NCBI RefSeq assembly: GCF_020511155.1
Contig: NZ_CP041216.1
Coordinates: 3,162,001 to 3,226,000 of the forward strand
DNA length: 64,000 bases
Direction of reading: 5' to 3'
Source of the DNA: Shewanella glacialimarina
GTDB lineage: Bacteria; Pseudomonadota; Gammaproteobacteria; Enterobacterales; Shewanellaceae
The notes below the pieces were generated by a model, which saw only the letters and a list, made by a program, of their open reading frames with translations, did no database searches and was not told where the DNA came from. The translations under genes and the position numbers were made by a program. Within the stretch, counting starts at the first letter, position 1. Each line of letters starts with the position of its first letter. Below are positions 1-9,070 of the stretch, piece by piece.

Positions 1-2923
1 CGGTTTTGTTTTCGGTGCCGAAGTAACTTCTGGTAGGCTCGTCGGTTAAGTTATTCACCTGGAACAACACCCCTAGACCGTCAGTGACTTGGTATGATGC
101 CTGGTAATCAATCACGGTTTCGCCGTCAAAGTTAACCACTTGCTCATTAATAGCGACTTGTTCCGAGACAAATTCATCACGGAAACGCGCACTTACGCGG
201 GTTTCAAAACCTTCATAGGAATAAAACAAAGTGGCACTGACAACGTTATTAGACAGACCAGGTAAAGCTTGGGCTGTCGTATCGCCGCCAAGGTTAGTAA
301 TTGATTGCACTTCAGATTCTGTGTAGGAGTAACTCGCATTAAAACCTAATCCAGACCAGGCATCGGGTAGCGAGGCAAACACTTGGGTGTAAGCCAGTTC
401 CAAGCCTCGAATGTAACCGCCTTCAGCGTTGTTCACTGCGGTGGTGTAAGTGCCATTGGTGGTGGCAATTTGCTCACCGCTGATTTCATCAGTGATATAT
501 TCAGGTACGTTGAATCCATTGCCTTTAAAGTCAAAGTTTTCAATCGCGACGGTATCAATGAATGAATCAATGTTTTTGTAGAAGATGGCCGCAACAAATG
601 CACCTTCATCAAAATACTGTTCAAAGGATAAGTCGTATTGATCAGCATAAAATGGCATTAAAAATGGGTTGTTGGTGCTTGAACCATTAATTTTGCCATC
701 ATCAGATACTGATGCACTGATATCACCGGCTAAACGATTGATCGGTGGGCGTGACATCACTTTGGCTGCAGCAACCCGTATTTGTGAGTCTTCAGCCACT
801 TTGAAGTTCAAGTTAATCGATGGCAGATAATCGGTATAGCTAACCCCTTGCACCGTTGGCGCGTAGTTTTGGTTAATAATGCCAATGCTGTCAGCAATAT
901 TTTGCGCGCCTAGGTTTACATCGCCTTCAACGTTTTGCAGCATGGTGGCTGATTGATCGGTATCAACCATACGCACACCAAAGTTACCGGTAACAGGAAT
1001 ACCCGCTATTTCAGAATCGATGTTAGCCATCACATAAGCAGATAATACTTCTTCATACACCTCGCCGCTTTGTAGCATGGTCCACGAGTAGTTAGTGGTG
1101 TAACCCTGAGGGTCGATAACGCCACCCGCATTGCCCCAGGTTTGTACCGGTTGTGGTACACCATTTGGAAACCAAGCGTTTAACGCGGAATCTAAGTCAA
1201 TGGCTAAATAAGAGGGGAAGTAACTAAAGTCACCTTGCCAATCGACCACTGTGGTCATGTCGTCAGTAAGCTTTAAGGGCGGCTGAGATTTAGAAAAAGC
1301 GCCATCATTACCGTATTCAAATACCGAGCGGTCATTTGAATAGTTACGGTCAGAATAACGCGCGCCAAACTCAACGCTGGTAATCACATCCATTTCTAAG
1401 TCGTATTTAAAATCAACACGATAGGCTTTAACTTCATCTTCATTCAGAAAAGGATAAATACCGTATTTACTGACCATAACGCGGTCTATATCAGAAAAAG
1501 CATCGGCTTGATTAAAACCCACATCGGGTAAATCTAGGCCATTGAGTAAATAACTGATTGACACATTTTCATCAAAAATAGGGGTTTCTGCATTAGCATC
1601 TTGGGCGACATTAGCCCATAACAAACCGTTACGGAAATCACTTTTAGCCGATGATAACGACACGTCAACATTCACATTTAAACGATCAGTGACTTGCCAG
1701 TCGGCATTAATGCCAAAATTATTAACTTCATCAAAGTCTTGATTGTCATCGTTAACAATTTCTACCCGGGTATAGCTTTTTGAGGTGCGATTAAACGTGC
1801 CGCCAGTGACGCTGTTGCCGTCAAATACCGGGTTAGCAACACTAGCATTACGGCCGCCTAATTTGGCGCGAAAACCACGGGCAAACGATTCACTGTCAAA
1901 GCGAGACATAAACGCATCGGCTTTGAGCACAAAGTTATCAACGGGTGCCCATTCAATGGCGCCCATATAACCATTGCGGGTTTCTACGCCGCCTAGGTGC
2001 TGCATTTCAAAACCTTCACTAATGTATTCATAGCTTGGGTTATCAACCGGGCCGTTAGTATCGTTCGCTAGGCCATCTAACTCTTTAGAGTCGTTATAAG
2101 CCAAACCAATAAACTGCGTCGCGACGCTAGGTTGTTCTAAACGGGCATAACCAACCGCAATACCCACCGTATCTTCTAAAAACTTGCCTTGATAGGAAAA
2201 ACTTAAGCGGCTGCCATATTCTTCTGCGCCAAACACTTCACTGGCGCGATCGTTATGCATGCCTCTGGCATTGACCACAAAACTATAGTCTTTATCTATG
2301 CTTAACGGGCTAATAGTTTGCAGCTCAACCGTCCCCGCTACACCACCTTCAATGAGTGAAGCCTTAGGCGACTTATAAACGGCGGCAGAGCTAATCAGCT
2401 CTGAAGGATATTGGTCAAACTCAATACTGCGCGAACCACTGGTAGAGACTTGTTCGCGACCATTAAGTGTTGAAAATACAAACCCGCCAGACATTCCGCG
2501 AATGTTAATTTCAGCGGCCTGGCCACCGGTTCGTACCGCGGAAATACCCGGTAAACGCGTTAATGCATCGGCCATTGAGACATCGGGCAAGGCGCCTAAA
2601 TCATCGGCAGATAATTGCTCGGAAACCGTGTCACTAAATCGTTTAGAGTTAAGTGAATCAATAAGGCTACGACTGTAGCCTTTGACGGCAATGCGCTCGA
2701 TTGCTTGATCATTTTCTGCAAGCGTGTCATCTGCAATAGCGTCACTGGCAGCTTGAACACTGGTGGTTTTATCCACTTCAAGGCTAGCATCAGCTTTAAC
2801 TGTTTTGTGTTGCACTATGGGCTTTATATCATCTGCTGCATTAGCGCCATAAGACATGAACATCACGCTCATACCTGCTGTTGCTAAAGCCAATGATAAA
2901 ACACTGGGTTTACTTTTGAGCAT
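1..2923 (-). CDS. TonB-dependent receptor (partial, C-terminal end outside window)
   Basis: Outer-membrane, energy-dependent importer. An uninterrupted frame of 974 codons runs off the left edge, so the end of the beta-barrel is missing. It starts at the ATG complementary to 2921-2923 with a clear signal peptide (MLKSKPSVLSLALATAG..., predicted cleavage near ANA-A, residue 29). A plug domain follows a Val-Lys-Gly TonB-box-like stretch and contains ALPDVSMADALTRLPGIS, NINIRG-type residues and SIEFDQYPSELI; this resembles the large TIGR01782 (Xanthomonas/Caulobacter type) receptors, many of which import oligosaccharides. The rest is aromatic-rich barrel sequence. The substrate cannot be told from sequence. 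The gene is divergent from the osmC-like gene and no partner transporter is next to it. Confidence 0.9.
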   Translation of the reverse strand, partial: MLKSKPSVLSLALATAGMSVMFMSYGANAADDIKPIVQHKTVKADASLEVDKTTSVQAASDAIADDTLAENDQAIERIAVKGYSRSLIDSLNSKRFSDTVSEQLSADDLGALPDVSMADALTRLPGISAVRTGGQAAEINIRGMSGGFVFSTLNGREQVSTSGSRSIEFDQYPSELISSAAVYKSPKASLIEGGVAGTVELQTISPLSIDKDYSFVVNARGMHNDRASEVFGAEEYGSRLSFSYQGKFLEDTVGIAVGYARLEQPSVATQFIGLAYNDSKELDGLANDTNGPVDNPSYEYISEGFEMQHLGGVETRNGYMGAIEWAPVDNFVLKADAFMSRFDSESFARGFRAKLGGRNASVANPVFDGNSVTGGTFNRTSKSYTRVEIVNDDNQDFDEVNNFGINADWQVTDRLNVNVDVSLSSAKSDFRNGLLWANVAQDANAETPIFDENVSISYLLNGLDLPDVGFNQADAFSDIDRVMVSKYGIYPFLNEDEVKAYRVDFKYDLEMDVITSVEFGARYSDRNYSNDRSVFEYGNDGAFSKSQPPLKLTDDMTTVVDWQGDFSYFPSYLAIDLDSALNAWFPNGVPQPVQTWGNAGGVIDPQGYTTNYSWTMLQSGEVYEEVLSAYVMANIDSEIAGIPVTGNFGVRMVDTDQSATMLQNVEGDVNLGAQNIADSIGIINQNYAPTVQGVSYTDYLPSINLNFKVAEDSQIRVAAAKVMSRPPINRLAGDISASVSDDGKINGSSTNNPFLMPFYADQYDLSFEQYFDEGAFVAAIFYKNIDSFIDTVAIENFDFKGNGFNVPEYITDEISGEQIATTNGTYTTAVNNAEGGYIRGLELAYTQVFASLPDAWSGLGFNASYSYTESEVQSITNLGGDTTAQALPGLSNNVVSATLFYSYEGFETRVSARFRDEFVSEQVAINEQVVNFDGETVIDYQASYQVTDGLGVLFQVNNLTDEPTRSYFGTENKT

Positions 2924-3324
2924 TGGTTTTCCCCTTCACCTTTAAGGTTTTTATTGTTGTCCAATACTCGGATATACCACCCACATTATGCAGAATACCG
3001 GACACTTATTATTCCGATATACTAGGCTTCTCCCCCTTTTGATAACAATACAATGCATACGTATTCATAACATATTGGTAACAATTGAATTTTCAACATC
3101 ACAGCTAAAAAGCTAACTTGTGTATTTTTAGTGTTATAAATTAATACTTTGTAATTAGTTTTGGGTGCGCCATATTCATTTGTGTTAGTGCTCATAAGAA
3201 AATCATTTAAACCGAGCGCCTAAAAGCATAGATAAAACATGGACATTAGCGTCCAGTTAGTGTTGAATCAGCACCGAATAACGCATTGTGAATGCAATGT
3301 GGTCGCTCAAACTAGGAGTATCAG
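2924..3324. other. Divergent intergenic region
   Basis: About 400 bp between two divergent genes, AT-rich and without a convincing ORF. It should hold both promoters. I see no operator palindrome that I can assign to a known regulator. The OsmC-like gene has an AGGAGT ribosome-binding site at about 3313-3318. Confidence 0.5.
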
Positions 3325-3762
3325 ATGGGTTTTAAAGTCACTGTGGATTGGCACACTTCACCTGCAGCAGAGGGTGAGTTTAATCGTGATCATCAAGTCA
3401 GTTATGGCAGTGGTCAAGCGGTTCAAGCTTCATCAGCGCCAGAATATAAAGGCAATGCCGATAAAGTTAATCCAGAGGAAAACTTATTAGCTGCGCTGTC
3501 TTCTTGTCATATGCTGACTTTTCTGGCCATTGCACACCTAAAACGTTTACCGGTAGATAGCTATACTGATAACGCCATTGCTGATTTAGGTAAAAATGAT
3601 GCAGGTAAAATTGCAGTGGTTAAAATGACCCTTTATCCTCAGGTTGTGTTTGCCGATGGCCTTGAAGTAAGCGAAGAAACAATCGCTAAAATTCATGAAA
3701 AAGCCCACGCCAATTGCTTTATCGCTAATTCTTTAGCCTGTGAAGTTGAAATTAAGCATTAA
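3325..3762 (+). CDS. OsmC/Ohr family peroxiredoxin-like protein
   Basis: 145-residue protein of the OsmC superfamily, cytosolic thiol-dependent peroxidases acting on organic hydroperoxides. The characteristic helix NPEENLLAALSSCHMLTF carries the first Cys (C61), and the second Cys lies in AHANCFIANSL (C131), matching the two-cysteine active site of the family. Length is normal. The start is supported by AGGAGT about 7 bases upstream. It stands alone, divergent from the TonB receptor and convergent with the S41 protease gene, with a shared bidirectional terminator. Subgroup (OsmC, Ohr or YhfA-like) is not resolved. Confidence 0.85.
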   Translation: MGFKVTVDWHTSPAAEGEFNRDHQVSYGSGQAVQASSAPEYKGNADKVNPEENLLAALSSCHMLTFLAIAHLKRLPVDSYTDNAIADLGKNDAGKIAVVKMTLYPQVVFADGLEVSEETIAKIHEKAHANCFIANSLACEVEIKH

Positions 3763-3827
3763 TTTTTAGCTTAATTATGCTGTTTTGATTGTTAACAATC
3801 ATGCGCTAAACATAAAGCACCAAACAC

Positions 3828-3855
3828 AAAAAAGCCGCTTTCGCGGCTTTTTTGT
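3828..3855. terminator. Bidirectional intrinsic terminator
   Basis: Perfect 8-bp stem AAAGCCGC / GCGGCTTT with a 4-base loop, flanked by A-run and T-run, so it can serve both the OsmC-like gene and the convergent S41 protease gene. Confidence 0.85.
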
Positions 3856-3925
3856 GTCTACTTATCCATATCTATTTATGCTTGTTTTAAAAGTGCCTAT
3901 ATCACTACAGGCACTTTAAGTATGA

Positions 3926-6900
3926 CTATTTAATATCATCCGCTTTGCCACTTTTTGGCAACGGCAATGCGTTAAGCGGTAACATTGGCTGCTTAGCTTG
4001 CGCTTGCTGTAAGTATTCAATCGCGGCGGCTAACTGAGCATCGTCCCCCTGGTATGTTGCATGGGGTAAGTTACTCACTTCAATATCCGGTTCAACCCCA
4101 TGGGCTTCAACTACCCAGCGACCGTCCATTGCATATTGTGGATACTCTGCAACCCTTGCCATGCCATTGTCAGTTACACTGTTACGACCCGATAACCACA
4201 CCCCTGCACCAGCGGTTTGCTTACCGATTAGCGGCGCTATACCTAGGGCTTTAATACCTGCAGAAAAGGTTTCCCCATCTGAATACGTCATTTGATCAGC
4301 CAAGACCACTAGCTCGCCACGGAATGTTTGCTGCATATTGGTGCTAGCACTGCCATGGGTGGGTTTCCAAAATGCCCACGCTTTACGCAGTAATTTCTCA
4401 ATAATCCAACTGTCAATATTACCGCCTCTATTGCGGCGAACATCGATGATTAATCCTGGTTTGTCGTAGTTGGTGTAAAACTCACGCGCAAAACTTTCTA
4501 TATCGCCAGCGCCCATAGCGTATAAATGCAAATAACCAAACTCACCCTTTGATGCTTCGGTAACTTTAGTTTGATTATGTTGCACCCAATCTAAATAACG
4601 CAATGTGGCATCAGTGTTAGTGTCGGTAGGTAACACCACGGTTTTATGTTGATTTCTGCCACGCTCTAGGGTTAATAACACTTGTTTGTTGGCTTGGTTA
4701 CGCAATAGCTGTGTTACATCACCTAAATTTGCCACTGGCTTACCGTTAATGGCTTTAATGATGTCACCCACTTGGGCATCAACTTCAATACGGGCTAATG
4801 GTGAAGCCTGGCTCGGTAACTCAGGATCATTTTGATAAATATGGGCTATCTCAACGCCTTTGGAACTCAGATTTAACCGTGCACCGAGTGACGCCGATTT
4901 TGCCGCATCGTTATCCTGCACCATATCGCCACCGCGAACTTGCGAGTGTAGCGAGTTCAGCTCGCCCATCATTTGTTCAAATATATCGTTTAGCTCGTTA
5001 CGTTCGGTGACCCTTTGCAGTAAAGGTTGATACTTAGCCTTAGTCGCTTGCCAATCTAGTCCGCGCATTTGGGTATCAAAAAATTGGTCTCGGTGCATTA
5101 ACCACGCATCTTCAAATATTTGCTGCCATTCTTGCATAGGTGAAATGCGTAATTGCCATTGATTTGTTTTCACCTTCGCCTGACTCACATCTGCAGGTAA
5201 CTTCTCACCCGCTGCAACAATCAATAACTCTTTCGGATTGGCTTGTTTGCGCAGTAAAATAGTGGATTGATCATCAGCTAGAGTAAAGTCAGCGACATCT
5301 TCAGCAAATACGTCCACTTTTGGCGCGACATTATCGAACTTAATCCACTTTAAAGCGCTTTTATCATTCACACTATCAATAACATACAGACCTGATTTTG
5401 ATTGTTGTAAACGGCTGTAATTGCCTGACTCAACAGGTACTTGCCATAGTCGTTGCGCCAAGCCTTGCCATTCAAGTTTTATGTCGGCTGTTTCAACTTT
5501 ACCCTCATCATCTTTGTCATTTTGTACTGATAACTCTGTTGTTTTAGCAAACGGAAATAGTGCTTTTTTATTTAACGCCAGGGCAAACACTTGGGTGCGT
5601 TTATCAAACACCGGGCCCATGTTTCTGTCGCCCCAAGGTGAACTTGGCGTGGCATTGAAATCACGATTAGATAAAAAGTATAGCCAGTTACCATCTAAAC
5701 TAAAGCTTGGTGAGAATGATTCATATTTATCAGAAGTTAGTGTTTGCGCTTTAGATTCATTAACTGAATACAGCACGATTTGTGGGCGTTGCTTACCGAT
5801 TTCAGCTTTAGTTAATGCGATATATTCGCTGTCTTGTGACCAGACAATATCTTGATATGGCCCTAGACCTTCGCCATTAACGGCAATTTTGCTATTTTTA
5901 CTCGTGGTTAAGTCAAGTAACCACACATTGCCCATATAATCGTCATGGACCAAATATCGACCACTCGGTGAAAGCTTTAAGCTGGTACGTAACGTATTGC
6001 CATCTTTAGTCAGCTGTTTTGCACCTTCGCTGCCATCGGCTGGGAATTGCCATATTTCTTGTTCGCCAGAAGCATCACTTATGCCGTATACCCATTTACC
6101 ATTTTTACTCAGTAATGCATCACGTACCCTGCTATCGGGTGCCGACGCTATTTGTATTAAACGACGATCATCTTTATTGGCAATAGCAACATGGCTGCGA
6201 GCAGTTATCACCACTTGATCGCCTTTAGGGCTCAAGCTGGTTGAGGTAGCGTAATCCATTGGATCATTAACCCAGTGCTCACGTCGATGGGGAAAATCAC
6301 TGCTTAATTCGACATCCACAACCGAGTCTTTATTACTGGCGAGATCAAATAATTTGATGTCTGCACCCTGCTGAAAAACCACTTTACCTTGATATAATTT
6401 AGCATCTCTGACTTGCCAATCGGTATATTGGCTATGCTGCTTAATGTCGCCTCCGGTTAATGACATAGACCAAATATTATCATTACCTGATGCATCACTA
6501 ATAAAATAAACTCTGTCCTGCCACAACATAGGTTGACGTACTGACCCTTCATGTTGGGTGGTTAATTGCTGTGCTTCTTTGTCTTCGCCTAAACGATAAC
6601 GCCAAATTTCACCTTTGGCGCCGCCACGATACACTTTGGCATTATCACCACTGGCTTGCAGACCAAATTGGGTAAAATAAACATATTCGCCTTTAGCATC
6701 AATCACCCCTTCTATCGCATCGGCAAGCGGTAAATTAGTTACCGTTAACGTATCAGGATTAATGGTTTTTAATACCCAGAAGTTTGCTGGACCAAAGGCA
6801 TTGTCAGTGGAATACAGGATCTCACCTGTGGCTGTCCAGCCTTGTAGTCTTATCCGCGAGTTTTCAAAGCTGACCCGCTTGGCCACGCCACCGGCCATAG

Positions 6901-7189
6901 GCATAACATACACTTCTGTTGCACCTTCGTAGTTAGCGCTAAATGCAATCCATTGTCCATCTTGGGAAATACTGGCATCGGTTTCTTCCGCCGCTTGAGT
7001 GGTTAACCGACTGGCGACTTGGCTATTAAGCTGGGTTTTCCATAAATCCCCTTCAGCGGTAAACACTAAGGTATTGTCATGTAATGCGGGGGCGCGATAA
7101 TAACCATTACTGGCTTGCACCACTGATGAGAACGCACTAACACAACCTAGGGCAATCATGCAGCTTAATACTGAGCGACGAAGTTTCAT
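3926..7189 (-). CDS. Tricorn-like S41 family protease, exported
   Basis: 1087-residue predicted periplasmic protease related to archaeal tricorn. The N-terminus is a signal peptide ending near VVQA-S (residue 26). Residues about 30-650 are TolB/WD40-like beta-propeller repeats (for example SISQDGQWIAFS, SLDGNWLYFLSN). A PDZ segment follows (about 780-870: VDAQVGDIIKAINGKPV), then the S41 core. MTYSDGETFSAG places the nucleophile candidate at S970 with D971. H748 lies in NSLHSQVRGGD, and E1028 is just before HGVEPDIEV; these sit at almost the same numbers as tricorn H746, S965 and E1023. The residue before H748 is Leu where tricorn has a catalytic Ser. It probably degrades peptides or misfolded proteins; the true substrate is unknown. 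Monocistronic. Confidence 0.9.
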   Translation of the reverse strand: MKLRRSVLSCMIALGCVSAFSSVVQASNGYYRAPALHDNTLVFTAEGDLWKTQLNSQVASRLTTQAAEETDASISQDGQWIAFSANYEGATEVYVMPMAGGVAKRVSFENSRIRLQGWTATGEILYSTDNAFGPANFWVLKTINPDTLTVTNLPLADAIEGVIDAKGEYVYFTQFGLQASGDNAKVYRGGAKGEIWRYRLGEDKEAQQLTTQHEGSVRQPMLWQDRVYFISDASGNDNIWSMSLTGGDIKQHSQYTDWQVRDAKLYQGKVVFQQGADIKLFDLASNKDSVVDVELSSDFPHRREHWVNDPMDYATSTSLSPKGDQVVITARSHVAIANKDDRRLIQIASAPDSRVRDALLSKNGKWVYGISDASGEQEIWQFPADGSEGAKQLTKDGNTLRTSLKLSPSGRYLVHDDYMGNVWLLDLTTSKNSKIAVNGEGLGPYQDIVWSQDSEYIALTKAEIGKQRPQIVLYSVNESKAQTLTSDKYESFSPSFSLDGNWLYFLSNRDFNATPSSPWGDRNMGPVFDKRTQVFALALNKKALFPFAKTTELSVQNDKDDEGKVETADIKLEWQGLAQRLWQVPVESGNYSRLQQSKSGLYVIDSVNDKSALKWIKFDNVAPKVDVFAEDVADFTLADDQSTILLRKQANPKELLIVAAGEKLPADVSQAKVKTNQWQLRISPMQEWQQIFEDAWLMHRDQFFDTQMRGLDWQATKAKYQPLLQRVTERNELNDIFEQMMGELNSLHSQVRGGDMVQDNDAAKSASLGARLNLSSKGVEIAHIYQNDPELPSQASPLARIEVDAQVGDIIKAINGKPVANLGDVTQLLRNQANKQVLLTLERGRNQHKTVVLPTDTNTDATLRYLDWVQHNQTKVTEASKGEFGYLHLYAMGAGDIESFAREFYTNYDKPGLIIDVRRNRGGNIDSWIIEKLLRKAWAFWKPTHGSASTNMQQTFRGELVVLADQMTYSDGETFSAGIKALGIAPLIGKQTAGAGVWLSGRNSVTDNGMARVAEYPQYAMDGRWVVEAHGVEPDIEVSNLPHATYQGDDAQLAAAIEYLQQAQAKQPMLPLNALPLPKSGKADDIK

Positions 7190-7408
7190 TAAGGGTTTAT
7201 TCCATATTATTTTTGTTAGCAGACAAGTTACCAGAATGTGACTTTTTTAAAAGCCTAAAAATGTAACTAATGGCAACAGATTAATCGCCTTTATTGCGGT
7301 GTCTTCATAACGCTAGACTACTTATTTTGGAGAGAGGAAGCTCAATGGAAACGATATTAAGTGGCAAAGGTATCAGTTGACGTGAAGTGCTGTGATAAAT
7401 ATCACCGC

Positions 7409-7450
7409 TAAAATAGGCGCTAAGAGACATGTCCCATAGAGCCTATTTAG
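7409..7450 (-). terminator. Possible terminator hairpin after the anti-sigma-like gene
   Basis: Arms AAATAGGC (about 7411-7418) and GCCTATTT (7441-7448) enclose a 22-base loop, 18 bases after the stop of the upstream gene. The T-tract is poor, so this is a weak call. Confidence 0.35.
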
Positions 7451-7467
7451 TTTGATTTAATAAAACA

Positions 7468-8379
7468 TCACTTTACAGTTAATTGCTGCTTAATCTTGTT
7501 GTAATCTTCATGTAGTGGATGATTAAGATTATTCAACTCAGGAAACCGTTGCTCCATCGTTAACATGTAGCGCTCAGCTTGTGACAATTTTTTTAATTTA
7601 ACCAACTCAGTTAACCTTAGCATCGCTTTATCAGCGGTATCTAAGGTGATCATACCTGAGTCTTTTAAATATTGATTATTAGCAACTTGGGTAAGTTCAC
7701 TGTGTTCTGATGGTTTGAGTTCCGACATCATTTTTTGCTGACGACTTTGCTCAACTTGCTCAACCACTTTAGCGGTTTCATTCGCTTGTTCAGCTTGCTG
7801 CGATAAACTTGTTTGCGACGATCCTTTACTGCTAAATCTATCATCTGCGCTATGAGTGTCGACGATGTTTTGCTCTTGGGCGAATGACGACAATTGAGGT
7901 GCTGTAGACATAGGTGCTGCAGAGGTATTAGGTGCAGTCGAGTTAGGTGATGACATGGGCGCAGACTTAAGCGCGGCAGAGGCTGTTATGTCATTAGCTT
8001 GGTTATCAGCCACTGGCATATCCAATGATAACGCCTCAAAATCTGATGAGTTTAGACCGGATGGATTAAGCTCTAATGAATTATAGTGCTGCTTCATCGG
8101 CATCATCATAAACAAGCCTGCCACCAGCACCACTGATGCTGCGGAAGACAGTTGCCAACGATATTGTCGCCAACCTTTTATGCTTACAACATTCGTTTTG
8201 TCCTGGTTTTGAACCGCTAGCGTTAATGCCGCTGACTGACTTAAGCTTAATTCGGTTTGTGCTTGGGCTAAAATCGCTTCATCTAGTTGCGCTGATGGCT
8301 GCGGTTTGGGGCCTTGATGGTATAGCTTAGCGATTTCATCTTGTAAGGCTAAAAATGTTTCATCATGTTGTTGAGTCAT
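7468..8379 (-). CDS. Putative anti-sigma factor (single-pass membrane protein)
   Basis: No family recognised with certainty. The best start is the ATG at 8379 (AGGCGGT about 6 bases upstream, 2 bases after the sigma gene stop), giving 303 residues; a longer frame would overlap the sigma gene. A soluble N-terminal part of about 75 residues is followed by one hydrophobic segment (ASVVLVAGLFMMMPM, about 80-95) and a low-complexity Ser/Gln/Thr-rich periplasmic part, then a charged helical C-terminus with repeated ML.L..L dipeptides. This architecture, and its place immediately after an ECF sigma factor gene, suggest it anchors that sigma factor at the inner membrane. No zinc-binding HxxxCxxC motif is visible, so it would be a non-ZAS type. 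Confidence 0.6.
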   Translation of the reverse strand: MTQQHDETFLALQDEIAKLYHQGPKPQPSAQLDEAILAQAQTELSLSQSAALTLAVQNQDKTNVVSIKGWRQYRWQLSSAASVVLVAGLFMMMPMKQHYNSLELNPSGLNSSDFEALSLDMPVADNQANDITASAALKSAPMSSPNSTAPNTSAAPMSTAPQLSSFAQEQNIVDTHSADDRFSSKGSSQTSLSQQAEQANETAKVVEQVEQSRQQKMMSELKPSEHSELTQVANNQYLKDSGMITLDTADKAMLRLTELVKLKKLSQAERYMLTMEQRFPELNNLNHPLHEDYNKIKQQLTVK

Positions 8380-8381
8380 CT

Positions 8382-8996
8382 TTATACCGCCTGTAATTTT
8401 TGAGTGACACAAGATTTAATACTTTGATAAGCATAGCGAATACGACTTTTAGTTGCTTCCACTGTCACTTGCGCAATATCGCTAATAACAGATGCGGTCA
8501 GGCCTAATTCGACATTAAGTAAAAAGGCTTCTTTTTGTACTGCAGGTAACAAATCAATACAGGCTTGTAATAATCTAGCTTGCTGTTGTTGCTGCAATTG
8601 GATATCAGGTTCTACATTTGACGCAGCGTTAAAGCTGTCCATGGTTTGATCTTCTGCCAACTCTTGCGTGTCATCCAAGGGCTTTACCGCGCGAACGTGA
8701 TCGATAATTAAGTTATGGGCAATTTTATATAGCCAGGTGGTGAATTTAGCACTGACCTGATAATTTGCCGCCGCTTTTATTACCTTGCCCCACACCTCTT
8801 GATATAAATCTTCCGCCAAGACGTTATCGTATAGCTGACGCACAAAGTAACGATATAGCGGTCCTTTATGTTTAGTGTAAAGGGCCTCAAATGCTTTTAT
8901 ATCGCCCGACTGGTAAGCTAACATCAATTGCTCATCGCTTTGCGCATTAACAAGATTTACGTCTAACTCAAGGGTTTCACTATTATTTGCTGTCAT
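8382..8996 (-). CDS. ECF-type RNA polymerase sigma factor
   Basis: About 204 residues. Region 2 is clear: AFEALYTKHKGPLYRYFVRQL, then AEDLYQEVWGKVIKA and FTTWLYKIAHNLIIDHVRA, the standard sigma70 region 2 core and -10 recognition helix. Region 4 is LLPAVQKEAFLLNVELGLT...DIAQVTVEATKSRIRYAYQSI, a helix-turn-helix. The ATG at 8996 has AAGAGAG about 5-6 bases upstream; a GTG two codons earlier is possible. It is followed 2 bases later by the candidate anti-sigma gene and preceded by the vWA lipoprotein gene. The signal it answers is unknown. Confidence 0.88.
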   Translation of the reverse strand: MTANNSETLELDVNLVNAQSDEQLMLAYQSGDIKAFEALYTKHKGPLYRYFVRQLYDNVLAEDLYQEVWGKVIKAAANYQVSAKFTTWLYKIAHNLIIDHVRAVKPLDDTQELAEDQTMDSFNAASNVEPDIQLQQQQQARLLQACIDLLPAVQKEAFLLNVELGLTASVISDIAQVTVEATKSRIRYAYQSIKSCVTQKLQAV

Positions 8997-9070
8997 GCAC
9001 ACTCTCTTAAAAATCCGTTTGTTTACCCATAAGCTAGAGGTTAAGTGCCACCAGCCTAGGGATAATAGTG

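Noticed and set aside
5421..5855. 144-codon frame inside the tricorn-like gene on the other strand
   Set aside because: Shadow of the protease coding sequence; no ribosome-binding site and no recognised protein features.
7345..7380. Mini-ORF METILSGKGIS after a good GAGAGAGGAAG ribosome-binding site
   Set aside because: Only 11 codons, no recognised product and no further support; could be a gene remnant but nothing confirms it.
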